9,790 bases of DNA from an uncultured Lentisphaeria bacterium (GCA_937888615.1 CALABZ010000274.1:1-9790), one strand, 5' to 3'; positions 1 to 8,446 are shown, counted from the first letter of the stretch. Translations and numbers: made by a program. Notes: generated by a model from the letters alone, not told the origin.

Positions 1-2276
1 GGATCGTTGACGAAGAAATAATTCAGGTAATCCAGGTATTCGTCAGGCGACTTGACCCCGGCAAACAACGCCAGCATGTTGGTGAAGGAATTGCAGTTTC
101 GCTCCGGATTTTCTTCAGAGAACGAATCGCAGAATACTTTTTCGCTCGGAATCCAGCAGCAGGCGTGAAGGAGCCGGACAATCCGGTTCGCCTCGTCCAT
201 ACACCGGACCGCCTTTTCCTCCTGGTTGACAATCCGGTAAATCTCGGCGGAGGAGAGCAGGAACCGGCAGTAAAGGGCGTTCACGTCGGTGGAACAACCG
301 GAAAGATTCTCGACATTGTCGTTAATTTCGCAGTGAATGCGGAATTTTCTGTCGATGCCGGCGATCATGCCGATTTTGTCATCGACCAGGGATTCGAAAA
401 ATTGCACGGCCATGTCAAGTGCCGGGAGCAGGTCACGAACGAGTTGTTCATTGCCGCTGGTACGATAATGATACGCCAGCCACATCGGGAAAAATGACAT
501 ATGGTTGATCTGGCTTTTGTAGCGGACATTGGAGCTCAACGCCGGGATATTGCCGTTTTCGAACTGGGCCCGGGCGTAAAGGCGCAACATGGCTTCGGAG
601 AAATGATAATCACCGAATGTGCAAATCATATTCGCCGCCAGTCCATAGGTGTCCAGCATGTACATCGATTCGTCCTCGCTGTGGGCGAAGCGGTAGGTCT
701 GATTGACGTTGCGGCGCATGACTTCCTGTCCGACCTGCCAGATATCGTTCAGCACATCGTCCGAACAACTGAATTGGGTTTCGAACTTCTGCGGCCGGAC
801 GATTTCGTTAAAAACACAGTCAATAATTCGAACCCGGCTTTTCGTCTTGCGGACCACGATTTGCAGATAGGTGCAGTCAACGGGCAGGAATTTGATAAAC
901 GTATTATCACGCGCGCGCATCTCCATCGTATGGGTACAGCGCGAATCATCATCCAGAATCGGGATTCCGGCGGCATTCAGCCGATTGCCGATCGTGATGT
1001 CGACGATATCGCCTTCTTCCCCCTGCATCGTCAGGATCGGGAACCCGATGCGCAACTGGTCGAGTTTCAGGGTCAGGAATTGTTCGGTGCCGAGTTCCTC
1101 CGGAGCTTCTTTCGGATCGGCCTGAATCAATTCACAACACTGAAGCCAGGAAAAGGCATCGGTGAGGGAGTCGAGTTCCGGCAGAAAGGTTTCGCGTTCA
1201 AGTTTTTCATAATCAATAGACGGGGTTGCGTCTTCAAGCGGCATTTTCAGGGGGCCGACGATCTCCCACGCATAGGCCGCCTCTTTCATCGGGGCACGGA
1301 ACAATGCCAGTTTTCCGGAAGGAACACCGGGAAAGGACAATGCAAACCCCATCGAATTCTCACGAACGCGCTGGATCATCTGCAGACAGTTCCAGCCCCT
1401 GCGCAACGGCAGGACGGCATCAACCGCAACAGAACGCCCGGCATCGGAATCAACGGTGGAACTGACCAACGTATGATTGCAGAAAAATGAATAACGGTCA
1501 TCGCAGATGATCTGCAACGGCAACTCGGCGTCGGCTTCCGCATACAAATAAACGCGGGCGGCATAAACGGACGTGTCGCCCACGAATTTGCGGGCAAATG
1601 AACAATACGTATGGGCGCTCCGCTGCTTGACCGTTCCCCAGGCAATGGGTTTGAACTCACCGTTTTCATCGCAACTGTTGGTCGAGGACGGCGCGGGGCG
1701 AATACCGGCGCCGTAAGCGGCGGTGGAAGTGATCTGGGTCGGTTCGGACCAATGACTGTTCGCATCGTCGTTTTCGTCGCTGATCCAGTTGCCGGGCATT
1801 ATCCGCATGTTGATATATTCATTAAAATAGGAATCTGGCGTATTGCGGGCGCGACTGTTCTGGTAGCAGAATCCTTCCATGGTCTGCCAGGTCTTATCGG
1901 TTCCCAGGTAAAATTTGCCGTCGATTTCGAGCTGACAGAAAAGCCCGCGCGGCTTAACCCCGTAGTCATTCAGGTTCGAATAATGATAGACCAGTACCTC
2001 GATGGTATTGGCGGCTGGCTGCAGGCAGTAGGAAACATCATAGCTGTCGGCAAACGAAAACATCTGCCCATTATAGGAAGGGCCAAAACCCACCAGTTTG
2101 CCGTTGATGAACAGTTGGTACAGGGAATTGGCGGCGATCCACATATTCGCCGCAACCGGGACGGCGTCCAGGGCGAAAGTTTTCCGGGCAAACATGAAAC
2201 AGTCGGTATTGCTCAGAAAATGCTCTCTCCATATCCATTCTCCCTGCTGAATATCATGCTGATGACTCTTGTCCAT
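1..2276 (-). CDS. Alpha-L-rhamnosidase-like protein (GH78-type architecture), 3' end outside window
   Basis: An uninterrupted minus-strand frame runs from ATG at 2276 to the left edge (758 full codons), so the C-terminus is missing. The start is set by AAAGGGGGT at 2281-2289, four bases before the ATG. There is no signal peptide (MDKSHQHDIQQGEWIW), so the protein is probably cytoplasmic and acts on imported oligosaccharides. Residues about 13-130 resemble the jelly-roll N-terminal domain of bacterial rhamnosidases: a WIW opening, F-ARKTF, LFINGKLVGFGP, and TDKTWQT. From about residue 502 (FSCSDDVLNDIWQVGQEVM) the alpha/alpha six-hairpin barrel begins, and NALYCRFLLSSAEI is a typical later barrel helix. 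The usual GH78 DCP-RE...W-GD segment is replaced by FAHSEDESMYMLDTYG (E534, D535, E536), so substrate and catalytic residues are uncertain. The family is inferred from fold-level motifs; rhamnosidase activity itself is not shown. Confidence 0.72.
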   Translation of the reverse strand, partial: MDKSHQHDIQQGEWIWREHFLSNTDCFMFARKTFALDAVPVAANMWIAANSLYQLFINGKLVGFGPSYNGQMFSFADSYDVSYCLQPAANTIEVLVYHYSNLNDYGVKPRGLFCQLEIDGKFYLGTDKTWQTMEGFCYQNSRARNTPDSYFNEYINMRIMPGNWISDENDDANSHWSEPTQITSTAAYGAGIRPAPSSTNSCDENGEFKPIAWGTVKQRSAHTYCSFARKFVGDTSVYAARVYLYAEADAELPLQIICDDRYSFFCNHTLVSSTVDSDAGRSVAVDAVLPLRRGWNCLQMIQRVRENSMGFALSFPGVPSGKLALFRAPMKEAAYAWEIVGPLKMPLEDATPSIDYEKLERETFLPELDSLTDAFSWLQCCELIQADPKEAPEELGTEQFLTLKLDQLRIGFPILTMQGEEGDIVDITIGNRLNAAGIPILDDDSRCTHTMEMRARDNTFIKFLPVDCTYLQIVVRKTKSRVRIIDCVFNEIVRPQKFETQFSCSDDVLNDIWQVGQEVMRRNVNQTYRFAHSEDESMYMLDTYGLAANMICTFGDYHFSEAMLRLYARAQFENGNIPALSSNVRYKSQINHMSFFPMWLAYHYRTSGNEQLVRDLLPALDMAVQFFESLVDDKIGMIAGIDRKFRIHCEINDNVENLSGCSTDVNALYCRFLLSSAEIYRIVNQEEKAVRCMDEANRIVRLLHACCWIPSEKVFCDSFSEENPERNCNSFTNMLALFAGVKSPDEYLDYLNYFFVND

Positions 2277-2343
2277 CTGGACCCCCTTTCCGAACTGCCG
2301 CTCCGCAGTCTGATTTTGCGTGTTCTAGTCGTTAATCCATAGT

Positions 2344-2373
2344 ATAATATGGCCTCAAATCAGAATTTGTCAA
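2344..2373 (-). promoter_or_regulatory. Sigma-70-type promoter of the rhamnosidase-like gene
   Basis: On the minus strand TTGACA (2368-2373) is followed after 18 bases by TATTAT (2344-2349). A second possible -10, TATACT, overlaps it at 2341-2346. Transcription would start near 2337, giving a leader of about 60 bases to the ATG at 2276. The gene therefore probably has its own transcript. No clear operator dyad is visible in the leader. Confidence 0.6.
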
Positions 2374-2443
2374 TAGGCACGCAAACGATTTTTTCCCAGA
2401 TTATTGAAATCCTAACAATGCAAGCAGAAAATACGCCGTCCGG

Positions 2444-3691
2444 CTACTCCTTTTTCAGGCGGACGATCTCGCGGGCAATCCGGTCGCGGCAGTTCAAGAG
2501 TTCCCGGCCCGAAACCATCGAAAACATGATCTCGCCATCCGGTTTCAATATTGGGAAGCACCCGGCTATATCCTCCGGCATCTTTTCGCTGCGCTTCCGC
2601 AGCAACTCCCGGTACAGGTACAGGTAATCATAATCGTCAAGCCCGTCCCGGACATGGACCAGGCGGAGAGAGCCCCACAGTTCTTTTCCTTCGGCATCGG
2701 GATACATCCACAAATGCGCCGGATACTGATTGCGGATCAGGCCGGATTGAAAAGCCAATGACGGATAGCTGTTTATTTCCGAGTTCAAATATCCTTCAAT
2801 CCGATACTTTTCGGCCAGCCAGTAATACGCCCGCAGGTCTGCGGCCGGAATCCGAAAATTATCCATGCCGCCGGAGTTGTAAACCCATATCCGTTTTTCT
2901 TTCAGCTCCTTATTGTGCAGCATGTAAGCCGTCGGGACAAAGCTGCCGAACAGCCAGATGTCGATGTTCGGGGCAATCGCCGGTTCATAGTGGTCGATGA
3001 AAACGCCGATCGGCAATGCCGGTTCCACTTCTTTGGCGGTCCTGGCGGCAAGATTGATTTCATTCCAGACCGTATAGGGTTCGTCCCAAATTATAAAAAG
3101 CATTTTATCGAACCAGCCGTGTTCACGGTGATGATCGCACAACTGCCGGATATATTGCGTCCATATCCGGTTGAACAGCGGATCACCCGCTTTCATGTTT
3201 TTCTTAAACATGTCCGGCAGACGGTAGAAATGATCGTGACTGCCGAGCTGCCCCAGCTCCGGCTGATACACCGTGAATTTGCAGTCATCAAAATAGTTTG
3301 TCGCCGCCCGGTCAAATTCGCGCCAGTCAATCTCCAACTTGTCTCCATTCAGACGGTACTGCGGGGCAGTGCCCACCAGCCGTGGAGAAATGCGGTATTC
3401 ACGGCACAAATCCAGCAACAGCTCATATTGGCGGTCGGCAATTTCCGGATTTTTGAAGGCCTTGCCGATGTGACTGCGCTTGACGGAAAATGCGGTTCGC
3501 AACCCCGGCGTTTCGGGAAGCTCGAAATCATAAACCTCCAGTTCCAGTGGGATGGTCTCGATCCCCTCCCCGTTCAGTTTCAGGGAAATCCGCCCGCGAT
3601 ACCGTGGGGGGAGAATTTGGGACTCGCCATTTGACATGGCGAGAATGGCGGTGTAGATTTCATGATAGCGCGCCTTACGGCGCTTAGACAA
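2444..3691 (-). CDS. GH123/DUF4091-type hydrolase, N-terminally truncated (probable pseudogene)
   Basis: This is an open frame of 415 codons read from a TTG at 3691. The protein covers only the catalytic TIM-barrel part of the GH123/DUF4091 family. The short start YTAILAMSNGES matches the end of the N-terminal beta domain, then ELPETPGLRTAF enters the barrel. The family acid pair is present in IIWDEPYTVW (D203, E204), and SLRLVHVRDGLDDYDYLYLY is the C-terminal family signature. The equivalent pair in the upstream neighbour is at 660-661, so about 457 residues (signal peptide and accessory domains) are missing. Neither the TTG nor the next in-frame ATG (3637) has a ribosome binding site, no promoter is evident, and a terminator lies just upstream. 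A 5'-deleted remnant is the likeliest reading, although the remaining frame carries no stop or frameshift. It is not a recent copy of its neighbour: the proteins are diverged. Confidence 0.7.
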   Translation of the reverse strand: MSKRRKARYHEIYTAILAMSNGESQILPPRYRGRISLKLNGEGIETIPLELEVYDFELPETPGLRTAFSVKRSHIGKAFKNPEIADRQYELLLDLCREYRISPRLVGTAPQYRLNGDKLEIDWREFDRAATNYFDDCKFTVYQPELGQLGSHDHFYRLPDMFKKNMKAGDPLFNRIWTQYIRQLCDHHREHGWFDKMLFIIWDEPYTVWNEINLAARTAKEVEPALPIGVFIDHYEPAIAPNIDIWLFGSFVPTAYMLHNKELKEKRIWVYNSGGMDNFRIPAADLRAYYWLAEKYRIEGYLNSEINSYPSLAFQSGLIRNQYPAHLWMYPDAEGKELWGSLRLVHVRDGLDDYDYLYLYRELLRKRSEKMPEDIAGCFPILKPDGEIMFSMVSGRELLNCRDRIAREIVRLKKE

Positions 3692-3721
3692 AAAAGGTGT
3701 TTACACAAAATTTATGACACC
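3690..3721 (-). terminator. Rho-independent terminator after the GH123 gene
   Basis: Seven bases past the stop codon of the upstream hydrolase, minus-strand GGTGT (3717-3721) can pair with ACACC (3696-3700) across a 16-base loop, and six T residues follow directly (3690-3695). The stem is short, so efficiency may be modest. The T-run ends at the first base of the truncated downstream frame. Confidence 0.5.
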
Positions 3722-3728
3722 ACCATGA

Positions 3729-6422
3729 TTACGGGAGTTTCTCCAACAATGCCGCAACCCGTCGCCGATATTCGTGAATCATTTTTTCATCACGCCGGTC
3801 ATAATCCTCAGTGATAAACTTTCGTATTTCGGCAAGTAATTTTTTTGTGTTCAATATCCAATCATTATTACCGGAACTCTTTTCTTGTTCCATTCGGTCA
3901 AGATGGTCTGCCAGAAGTTTAAGATATTCAAAATCCTCCAGCCCATCCCGCATAATGATCAGTCTCAGGGATTCCCGGGGCTGTTCCTCCGGCCCAGGAT
4001 AAAGCAAATAGCCATCTCCATTGGCACTCGGAAACACATTGCTGACCCATTCCCGATCCGGCCACTTAGGCTGGTTTCCTGCCGGGATATTACCATAATG
4101 AGCGTATTGCCACATATTTACTCCCCAATAGAGAAAACCATCAATTCCCTTTTCCCAGGCCTGCCAGAAATGAAATCGGTGATTGATGCCCATCTCGTCG
4201 ATAAAATAATTGGTTACTTTGCCGCCTTTGGCAATTGGTTTTGGACTGACACAAACATACCACCATACCTCTTGATTCTGTTCACGCAACTTTTCAGCTT
4301 TAGCCTTATCAAAGTCAATACTTACTGGTACGGATATACCGTAATCCCCCCAGCCAAATGCCAGAATTTTTAAATCGGCGATCTCTTTTCTCAATATGCT
4401 GGCCAATCGATCGTGAACAGTTTTTGGCAATCCTTTAAATTCATCGGTTAATTGCAAATAAGCGTACTCCCACAGGCCCTTTTCTTTCAACATATGCGAT
4501 ATCGCCTTCAAATAAGCAGTAAAAATATTAATATATTCATCGGACATGAATTTATATGTCGCGTAATTTATTTGCCCGGTCGTTCTGTCAATATAGCTGA
4601 ACTTTGTAAACATTTTCCAGCTTTCGTTGCAGTTACCAATATTAATGGCCGTTCCATTACATTTATTTATCAAAAAATCCGCATAATGTTCAAACTCCTT
4701 CAAATCAAAAGAGAAACGTCCATCTTTTTCCTTAATAACCTTTACAAACCAGCGGGAGAAATCCTGATTAAACTCGTTGGGAGTCATTCTATATCGAGAA
4801 AAGAATGAATACCATCTCGATAAAGTTTTCCAAGACGTCTGATCGTGATTGTACCAGTCTGCCAAAGACCCGTAGGTACCTTTCTGATTTCCCCAAAACC
4901 AGAAAGCGCTTTTCAGGGAACTGCGGACGGGGAGAGAAAAATTTCTGACTTTGGCTGTAACGTTTATACTCTTGCCTCCGCTGGAGTCTGAAAAAATTAT
5001 TTTTGCGGAATACTCCCCCGGGGCAATATGTTCCGGGGCATGAACAGTAAACAACAATAAACGTGTGTGGAATGGTGCGACAGTCACTTTTGCATCTTTG
5101 CCAAGAGGAATAAGCGGATCCGGGAAATATCCATGCCAGGGCTTCGGATAGGCTCCGGCCGTGCATTTCACATATTCGACTGTCGCGCACGAAATGTCAA
5201 GTGATGGATTATCGGATACGACATTTAAATCATATTCATGATCAGAACTCAAATTAACCGGGATAACGGCAAGTTGAAAAGATTCATATTCATTACGGGC
5301 AAGTTCAAGCCGGATTTTTTCCGGTTCCCCTGATGTTTCCCATTCCGGCAAAATATGCTGTCGCTGCAATTTCAAGCTTGCCGGAGCGATTCTGAAAGTA
5401 CATGGGCTCCTCCCTAATTTTTTTCTTTCTTCGATAAAGTTCCCCAAATCCACAGCCTCATGCATTGAATCGTTGGCATAATAATCATCCCCCTGTTGTT
5501 TTAATTCACTAATTTGCAAGATTTCTGGAGCCGGTGACGTTATTTTCGCATAAAGCGTTGCAGCTTCAGATTTTGCCTCCAAACGGCTGATAATTTTCCT
5601 GATTTTTTCGCCCTGATTTCCTATTATAACTGTTCGGCTTCCAGACGATAGCTGAATTTTCTGTTTTTCCTGTCGGCCATCGCGGTTTTCAAGAAGCACA
5701 TTGATCTCGGCACTGACATTATCGCCGACACTGGAAAAAACTTCGAGTTTTACCGGAGCACCGGCATTTAAAGCCAGTTCGGATAAACTTTCACCATGAA
5801 AAGCAGCCTGCCGCCACGCAGGCTGCCGCCCATCCATTTCCTGGACCAATTGCCGTTCTTCCGCGCACTGCTTAACCGGGATCAAAAATAACTTATCGAT
5901 CCATACATTTTTGGCGTGTCGCCCTTTATTGATGAAGAAATATTCTTGTCCGCGGGGGGTTGCTTCAAACTGTCCAACCCGCCAAATATGCCAATCGGCA
6001 TCGGGTATATCTTTTATCCTGATTGTTCTGTTGACAACACCTTGGCGCGATTTCGCTCCGAACCATACCGTTCCGTCAACCGCCTCTCCCGGCGGGTAGT
6101 CATATGCATTTTCAATTTTTAGCCGGGCAAACAACTCATAGGATTTATTTGCCTTATAGCTACTGTTTCTGCTGAATATCCATCTGGTTTTCCATTGTTT
6201 TTGCGCTAACACAGCCTTGTTGTTTTCCGCGCCTGGGCATTCCACCAGTCCGCCGGTCAAGCCGGCAGTGTCACAGTAAATAACATCCTCCCTGCCCATA
6301 AGTGCGGCGGCAGTTTTGGTATCCACCACTTTCCAGGCCAAACCGGGTAATGGATTTGAAAACATAAGCAACAATACTGTCAGTTGTTTTAAAATTGGTT
6401 TTACCAGAACATTTTTCGGCAT
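3729..6422 (-). CDS. Secreted GH123/DUF4091-type glycoside hydrolase
   Basis: The protein has 897 residues. I place the start at ATG 6422, where GGAGAA sits eight bases upstream and the next residues form a signal peptide: MPKNVLVKPILKQ, a hydrophobic core LTVLLLMF, and a likely cut after GLA (residue 29). The frame is open 38 codons further upstream, but that extension would bury the signal peptide. Residues about 30-180 look like a beta-sandwich carbohydrate-binding region, about 340-490 like the GH123 N-terminal beta domain, and about 495-850 like the TIM barrel. YLQLTDEF carries the adjacent Asp-Glu pair (D660, E661) expected of the substrate-assisted GH123 mechanism, and SLRLIIMRDGLEDFEYL (DGLED at 826-830) is the DUF4091 signature. 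Characterised GH123 enzymes remove beta-linked N-acetylgalactosamine from glycolipid-type glycans; substrate here is unproven. No promoter is seen in the 120 bases upstream, so it is probably co-transcribed with the pseudopilin gene. Confidence 0.85.
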   Translation of the reverse strand: MPKNVLVKPILKQLTVLLLMFSNPLPGLAWKVVDTKTAAALMGREDVIYCDTAGLTGGLVECPGAENNKAVLAQKQWKTRWIFSRNSSYKANKSYELFARLKIENAYDYPPGEAVDGTVWFGAKSRQGVVNRTIRIKDIPDADWHIWRVGQFEATPRGQEYFFINKGRHAKNVWIDKLFLIPVKQCAEERQLVQEMDGRQPAWRQAAFHGESLSELALNAGAPVKLEVFSSVGDNVSAEINVLLENRDGRQEKQKIQLSSGSRTVIIGNQGEKIRKIISRLEAKSEAATLYAKITSPAPEILQISELKQQGDDYYANDSMHEAVDLGNFIEERKKLGRSPCTFRIAPASLKLQRQHILPEWETSGEPEKIRLELARNEYESFQLAVIPVNLSSDHEYDLNVVSDNPSLDISCATVEYVKCTAGAYPKPWHGYFPDPLIPLGKDAKVTVAPFHTRLLLFTVHAPEHIAPGEYSAKIIFSDSSGGKSINVTAKVRNFSLPVRSSLKSAFWFWGNQKGTYGSLADWYNHDQTSWKTLSRWYSFFSRYRMTPNEFNQDFSRWFVKVIKEKDGRFSFDLKEFEHYADFLINKCNGTAINIGNCNESWKMFTKFSYIDRTTGQINYATYKFMSDEYINIFTAYLKAISHMLKEKGLWEYAYLQLTDEFKGLPKTVHDRLASILRKEIADLKILAFGWGDYGISVPVSIDFDKAKAEKLREQNQEVWWYVCVSPKPIAKGGKVTNYFIDEMGINHRFHFWQAWEKGIDGFLYWGVNMWQYAHYGNIPAGNQPKWPDREWVSNVFPSANGDGYLLYPGPEEQPRESLRLIIMRDGLEDFEYLKLLADHLDRMEQEKSSGNNDWILNTKKLLAEIRKFITEDYDRRDEKMIHEYRRRVAALLEKLP

Positions 6423-6542
6423 CTTATTACTTCTCCATTTTTTGAAGTTTGAATTTCCAGACTTATATCGAATTGCAATCACAAAGCTTGTAACTGAACG
6501 TAAATTCGGACAATCATCATGCAAAACGGTTTTCAAGAAAAA

Positions 6543-7256
6543 TCAAAGATTAATCTTTTGGTTGCGCCAGAATTTGTAATCGCTCCTCGACAGTTCAAGT
6601 GCGTTGAAATTCGTTACATGTCCATCGAACATTTGAAAAGCTGGAGCCCGATTATGTCGCAAGGTTGCCGGAGCGCTCACATGCGTATAGGTGCCGGTCA
6701 AAGCCAATGGATGATCCAAAGTGTAGCAGCCCTGCACATCTCCGATATTGATGAGTTCACTGGGCATTCTTATTTGTGTTGTTTTTACGACCGTATCAGT
6801 CGTGTATGGTTTGCAGACTCGACGATTCATGCCGTATGACATTCCGCACCACCAGGCATATGACTTACTGGTCATGGTGCCATAATCATTGGTCACTGTG
6901 ATCTTGGCGATATGATCCCAAGGGTATTGATATAACTGATCAACCGCCGCACATACTAAAACATTGTCATTATTGTAGTATTTCTCAAGCAACTCTGGCC
7001 ACAGGGTGAGACTAGTGGCACCTACTGTCCGTGTACTTGGCACTGAATCAAAAAAACGACATACAAAATCGTCATTGTCACCGGTATAAAGTTGGGACGC
7101 TACGCCAAGTTGTTTTAAATTGCTTTTGCATGATGCCCCTTTCGCGGTATCCCGCGCCTTATTCAAAGCGGGCAACAGTATTGACGCTATAACGGAAATT
7201 ATAGCTATAACAACAAGAAGTTCTATCAGTGTAAAATTTTTCATCTTTTTCATCAT
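6543..7256 (-). CDS. Prepilin-type pseudopilin with H-X9-DG motif
   Basis: The protein has 237 residues from ATG 7256. GGAG lies four bases before this ATG and seven before the adjacent ATG at 7253, so either may be used. The N-terminus MKNFTLIELLVVIAIISVIASILLPAL is a class III signal: a prepilin peptidase would cut before F8 and leave Glu at mature position 5 (E12), and the hydrophobic helix anchors the protein in the inner membrane. The C-terminal half holds H201-X9-D211-G212 (HNRAPAFQMFDG), the hallmark of the H-X9-DG prepilin-processing-associated family abundant in Lentisphaerota, Planctomycetes and Verrucomicrobia. The soluble region is rich in aromatic residues (YAWWCGMSYGMNRR). Its role is not known; family members are often next to glycan-degradation genes. 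Here it precedes the secreted hydrolase by 120 bases without an obvious terminator. Confidence 0.9.
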   Translation of the reverse strand: MMKKMKNFTLIELLVVIAIISVIASILLPALNKARDTAKGASCKSNLKQLGVASQLYTGDNDDFVCRFFDSVPSTRTVGATSLTLWPELLEKYYNNDNVLVCAAVDQLYQYPWDHIAKITVTNDYGTMTSKSYAWWCGMSYGMNRRVCKPYTTDTVVKTTQIRMPSELINIGDVQGCYTLDHPLALTGTYTHVSAPATLRHNRAPAFQMFDGHVTNFNALELSRSDYKFWRNQKINL

Positions 7257-7277
7257 CCAACTCCAATTCTGGAACTT

Positions 7278-7313
7278 ATTATAAAATTTGAATTAAATTC
7301 AACATAGTATGTT
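7278..7313 (-). promoter_or_regulatory. Candidate promoter and overlapping dyads upstream of the pseudopilin
   Basis: The 99-base gap between the regulator and the pseudopilin contains minus-strand TATAAT at 7278-7283, about 22 bases from the ATG. No good -35 lies at 16-18 bases. Instead two perfect odd-centred dyads occupy that space: TTGAATT-A-AATTCAA (7288-7302) and AACATA-G-TATGTT (7301-7313), with centres 12 bases apart. This fits a promoter controlled by a DNA-binding protein, but which protein is unknown. Confidence 0.4.
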
Positions 7314-7355
7314 ATCAACTATTTCAACTGGTATTCATTTTTCGGTTCTCCCAAT

Positions 7356-8417
7356 TTATCTTTTCAATATCGAGGTTGAGTCACGAATAACAAGTAATGG
7401 CTCTATCTTCACATGCTGAAATTCGGTATGCTTTGAACCTTTCTCAATTAGTTCAACCAATAGTTGGATCGCCCGTGTCTGAACATCCGGTATTCTTGTA
7501 TTAACGGAGGTAAGTTTAGGATTCGTAAATTTGGATTCTCCAATATTGTCATAACCGATAATTGAAATATCTTCGGGAATTTTTATATTACGCTGCCCAA
7601 GCACTTTCATCGTTTCAATCGCGGTAAGATCGTTCACCGCCACAATCGCAGTCGGGCTCTCCTCCAGCGCCAGTAATGCGTCTATCGCGTCAAAACAGTC
7701 TATAATCATGCCAAACCCTGCTGCTTTCACGCAAAGCTCCGGAGCAAAACCGATATTAAACTCTTCAAGAGCCTGACGGTATCCCCTGAAACGTTCCTCA
7801 TAACCGCGGTAGTTGACTGGCTCCCTAGTGATGAACGCAATGCGGCGATGCCCGGATTCAAGCAAATATTTGGTTGCAATATAAGCCCCGTAGATATCAT
7901 CTTTTAAAACCGTATTGCCGCATAAAATTGGGCTGCTTGCATTTACCGTTACACATGGTATACCTCGCTTTCCCGCCGCCTTGATAAAATCTTCCGGAAT
8001 AAAGTTAAGCTTTATATCGCTCGGAAAATTAGTGGAAAAAAAGATCCCTGAACACGCATGGGAAAACAAATTTTCCTCAATTTCGTCATACGTCTGTTTT
8101 TCATTAAAATAACAGATACTTAAATTGCAATTATGCTGTTTCGCGGCATTAAAACATCCTCCAAGGTGACGTACCAACAACTCTTCACTTAAGCGCTGGT
8201 CACTCTCCGGATCGAAGGTAAAGTAAACAATATTATAAATTTTCCCTCCTATCCTTCCCGGTGAAACGAAACGGGGAACGTAGTTGAAATAACGGGCGGC
8301 TTCCAGTATTTGTTCGCGGGTATCTATTTTTACGGAACCACTGCTACGCAAGGCACGGGAAACCGTCATTTTGGTAACGCCACAGTAATCTGCCAATTCT
8401 TGCATTGTTATCGTCAT
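7356..8417 (-). CDS. LacI-family transcriptional regulator
   Basis: The protein has 353 residues from ATG 8417; AGGA lies about 13 bases upstream, a long spacing. Residues 1-50 are a LacI helix-turn-helix (MQELADYCGVTKMTVSRALR). Residues about 63-345 form the periplasmic-binding-protein-like sensor fold, including YLLESGHRRIAFITREPVNYRGYEER, the dimer-region phrase PTAIVAVNDLTAIETMKVLG and IKIPEDISIIGYDNIGESKFTNPKLTSV. The hinge reads YVPRFVSPGRIGGK rather than the usual N-x-x-A-R-x-L, so the minor-groove Leu that bends canonical CG-centred operators is not obvious. A perfect dyad overlaps its transcription start, suggesting autorepression. As the first gene before the pseudopilin and hydrolases it probably controls this locus in response to a sugar; the ligand cannot be read from the sequence. 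Confidence 0.92.
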   Translation of the reverse strand: MTITMQELADYCGVTKMTVSRALRSSGSVKIDTREQILEAARYFNYVPRFVSPGRIGGKIYNIVYFTFDPESDQRLSEELLVRHLGGCFNAAKQHNCNLSICYFNEKQTYDEIEENLFSHACSGIFFSTNFPSDIKLNFIPEDFIKAAGKRGIPCVTVNASSPILCGNTVLKDDIYGAYIATKYLLESGHRRIAFITREPVNYRGYEERFRGYRQALEEFNIGFAPELCVKAAGFGMIIDCFDAIDALLALEESPTAIVAVNDLTAIETMKVLGQRNIKIPEDISIIGYDNIGESKFTNPKLTSVNTRIPDVQTRAIQLLVELIEKGSKHTEFQHVKIEPLLVIRDSTSILKR

Positions 8418-8446
8418 AGAAAAATTATCATCCTAAAAAAATACTA

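Noticed and set aside
501..1490. Plus-strand open frame of 329 codons
   Set aside because: It is antisense to the rhamnosidase-like gene, whose frame shows clear family motifs throughout. The plus frame has no recognisable protein features.
1611..2342. Plus-strand open frame of 243 codons
   Set aside because: Antisense to the N-terminal part of the rhamnosidase-like gene and its promoter; no motif support.
2915..3634. Plus-strand open frame of 239 codons
   Set aside because: Antisense shadow of the GH123-type barrel in the opposite strand.
6423..6536. 38-codon N-terminal extension of the GH123 gene
   Set aside because: The start at 6422 has a good ribosome binding site and leads straight into a signal peptide; the extension would place that peptide internally.
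6545..6558. Palindrome AAAGATTAATCTTT at the pseudopilin stop codon, followed by T residues
   Set aside because: The stem is all A/T with almost no loop, so it would not act as an intrinsic terminator.
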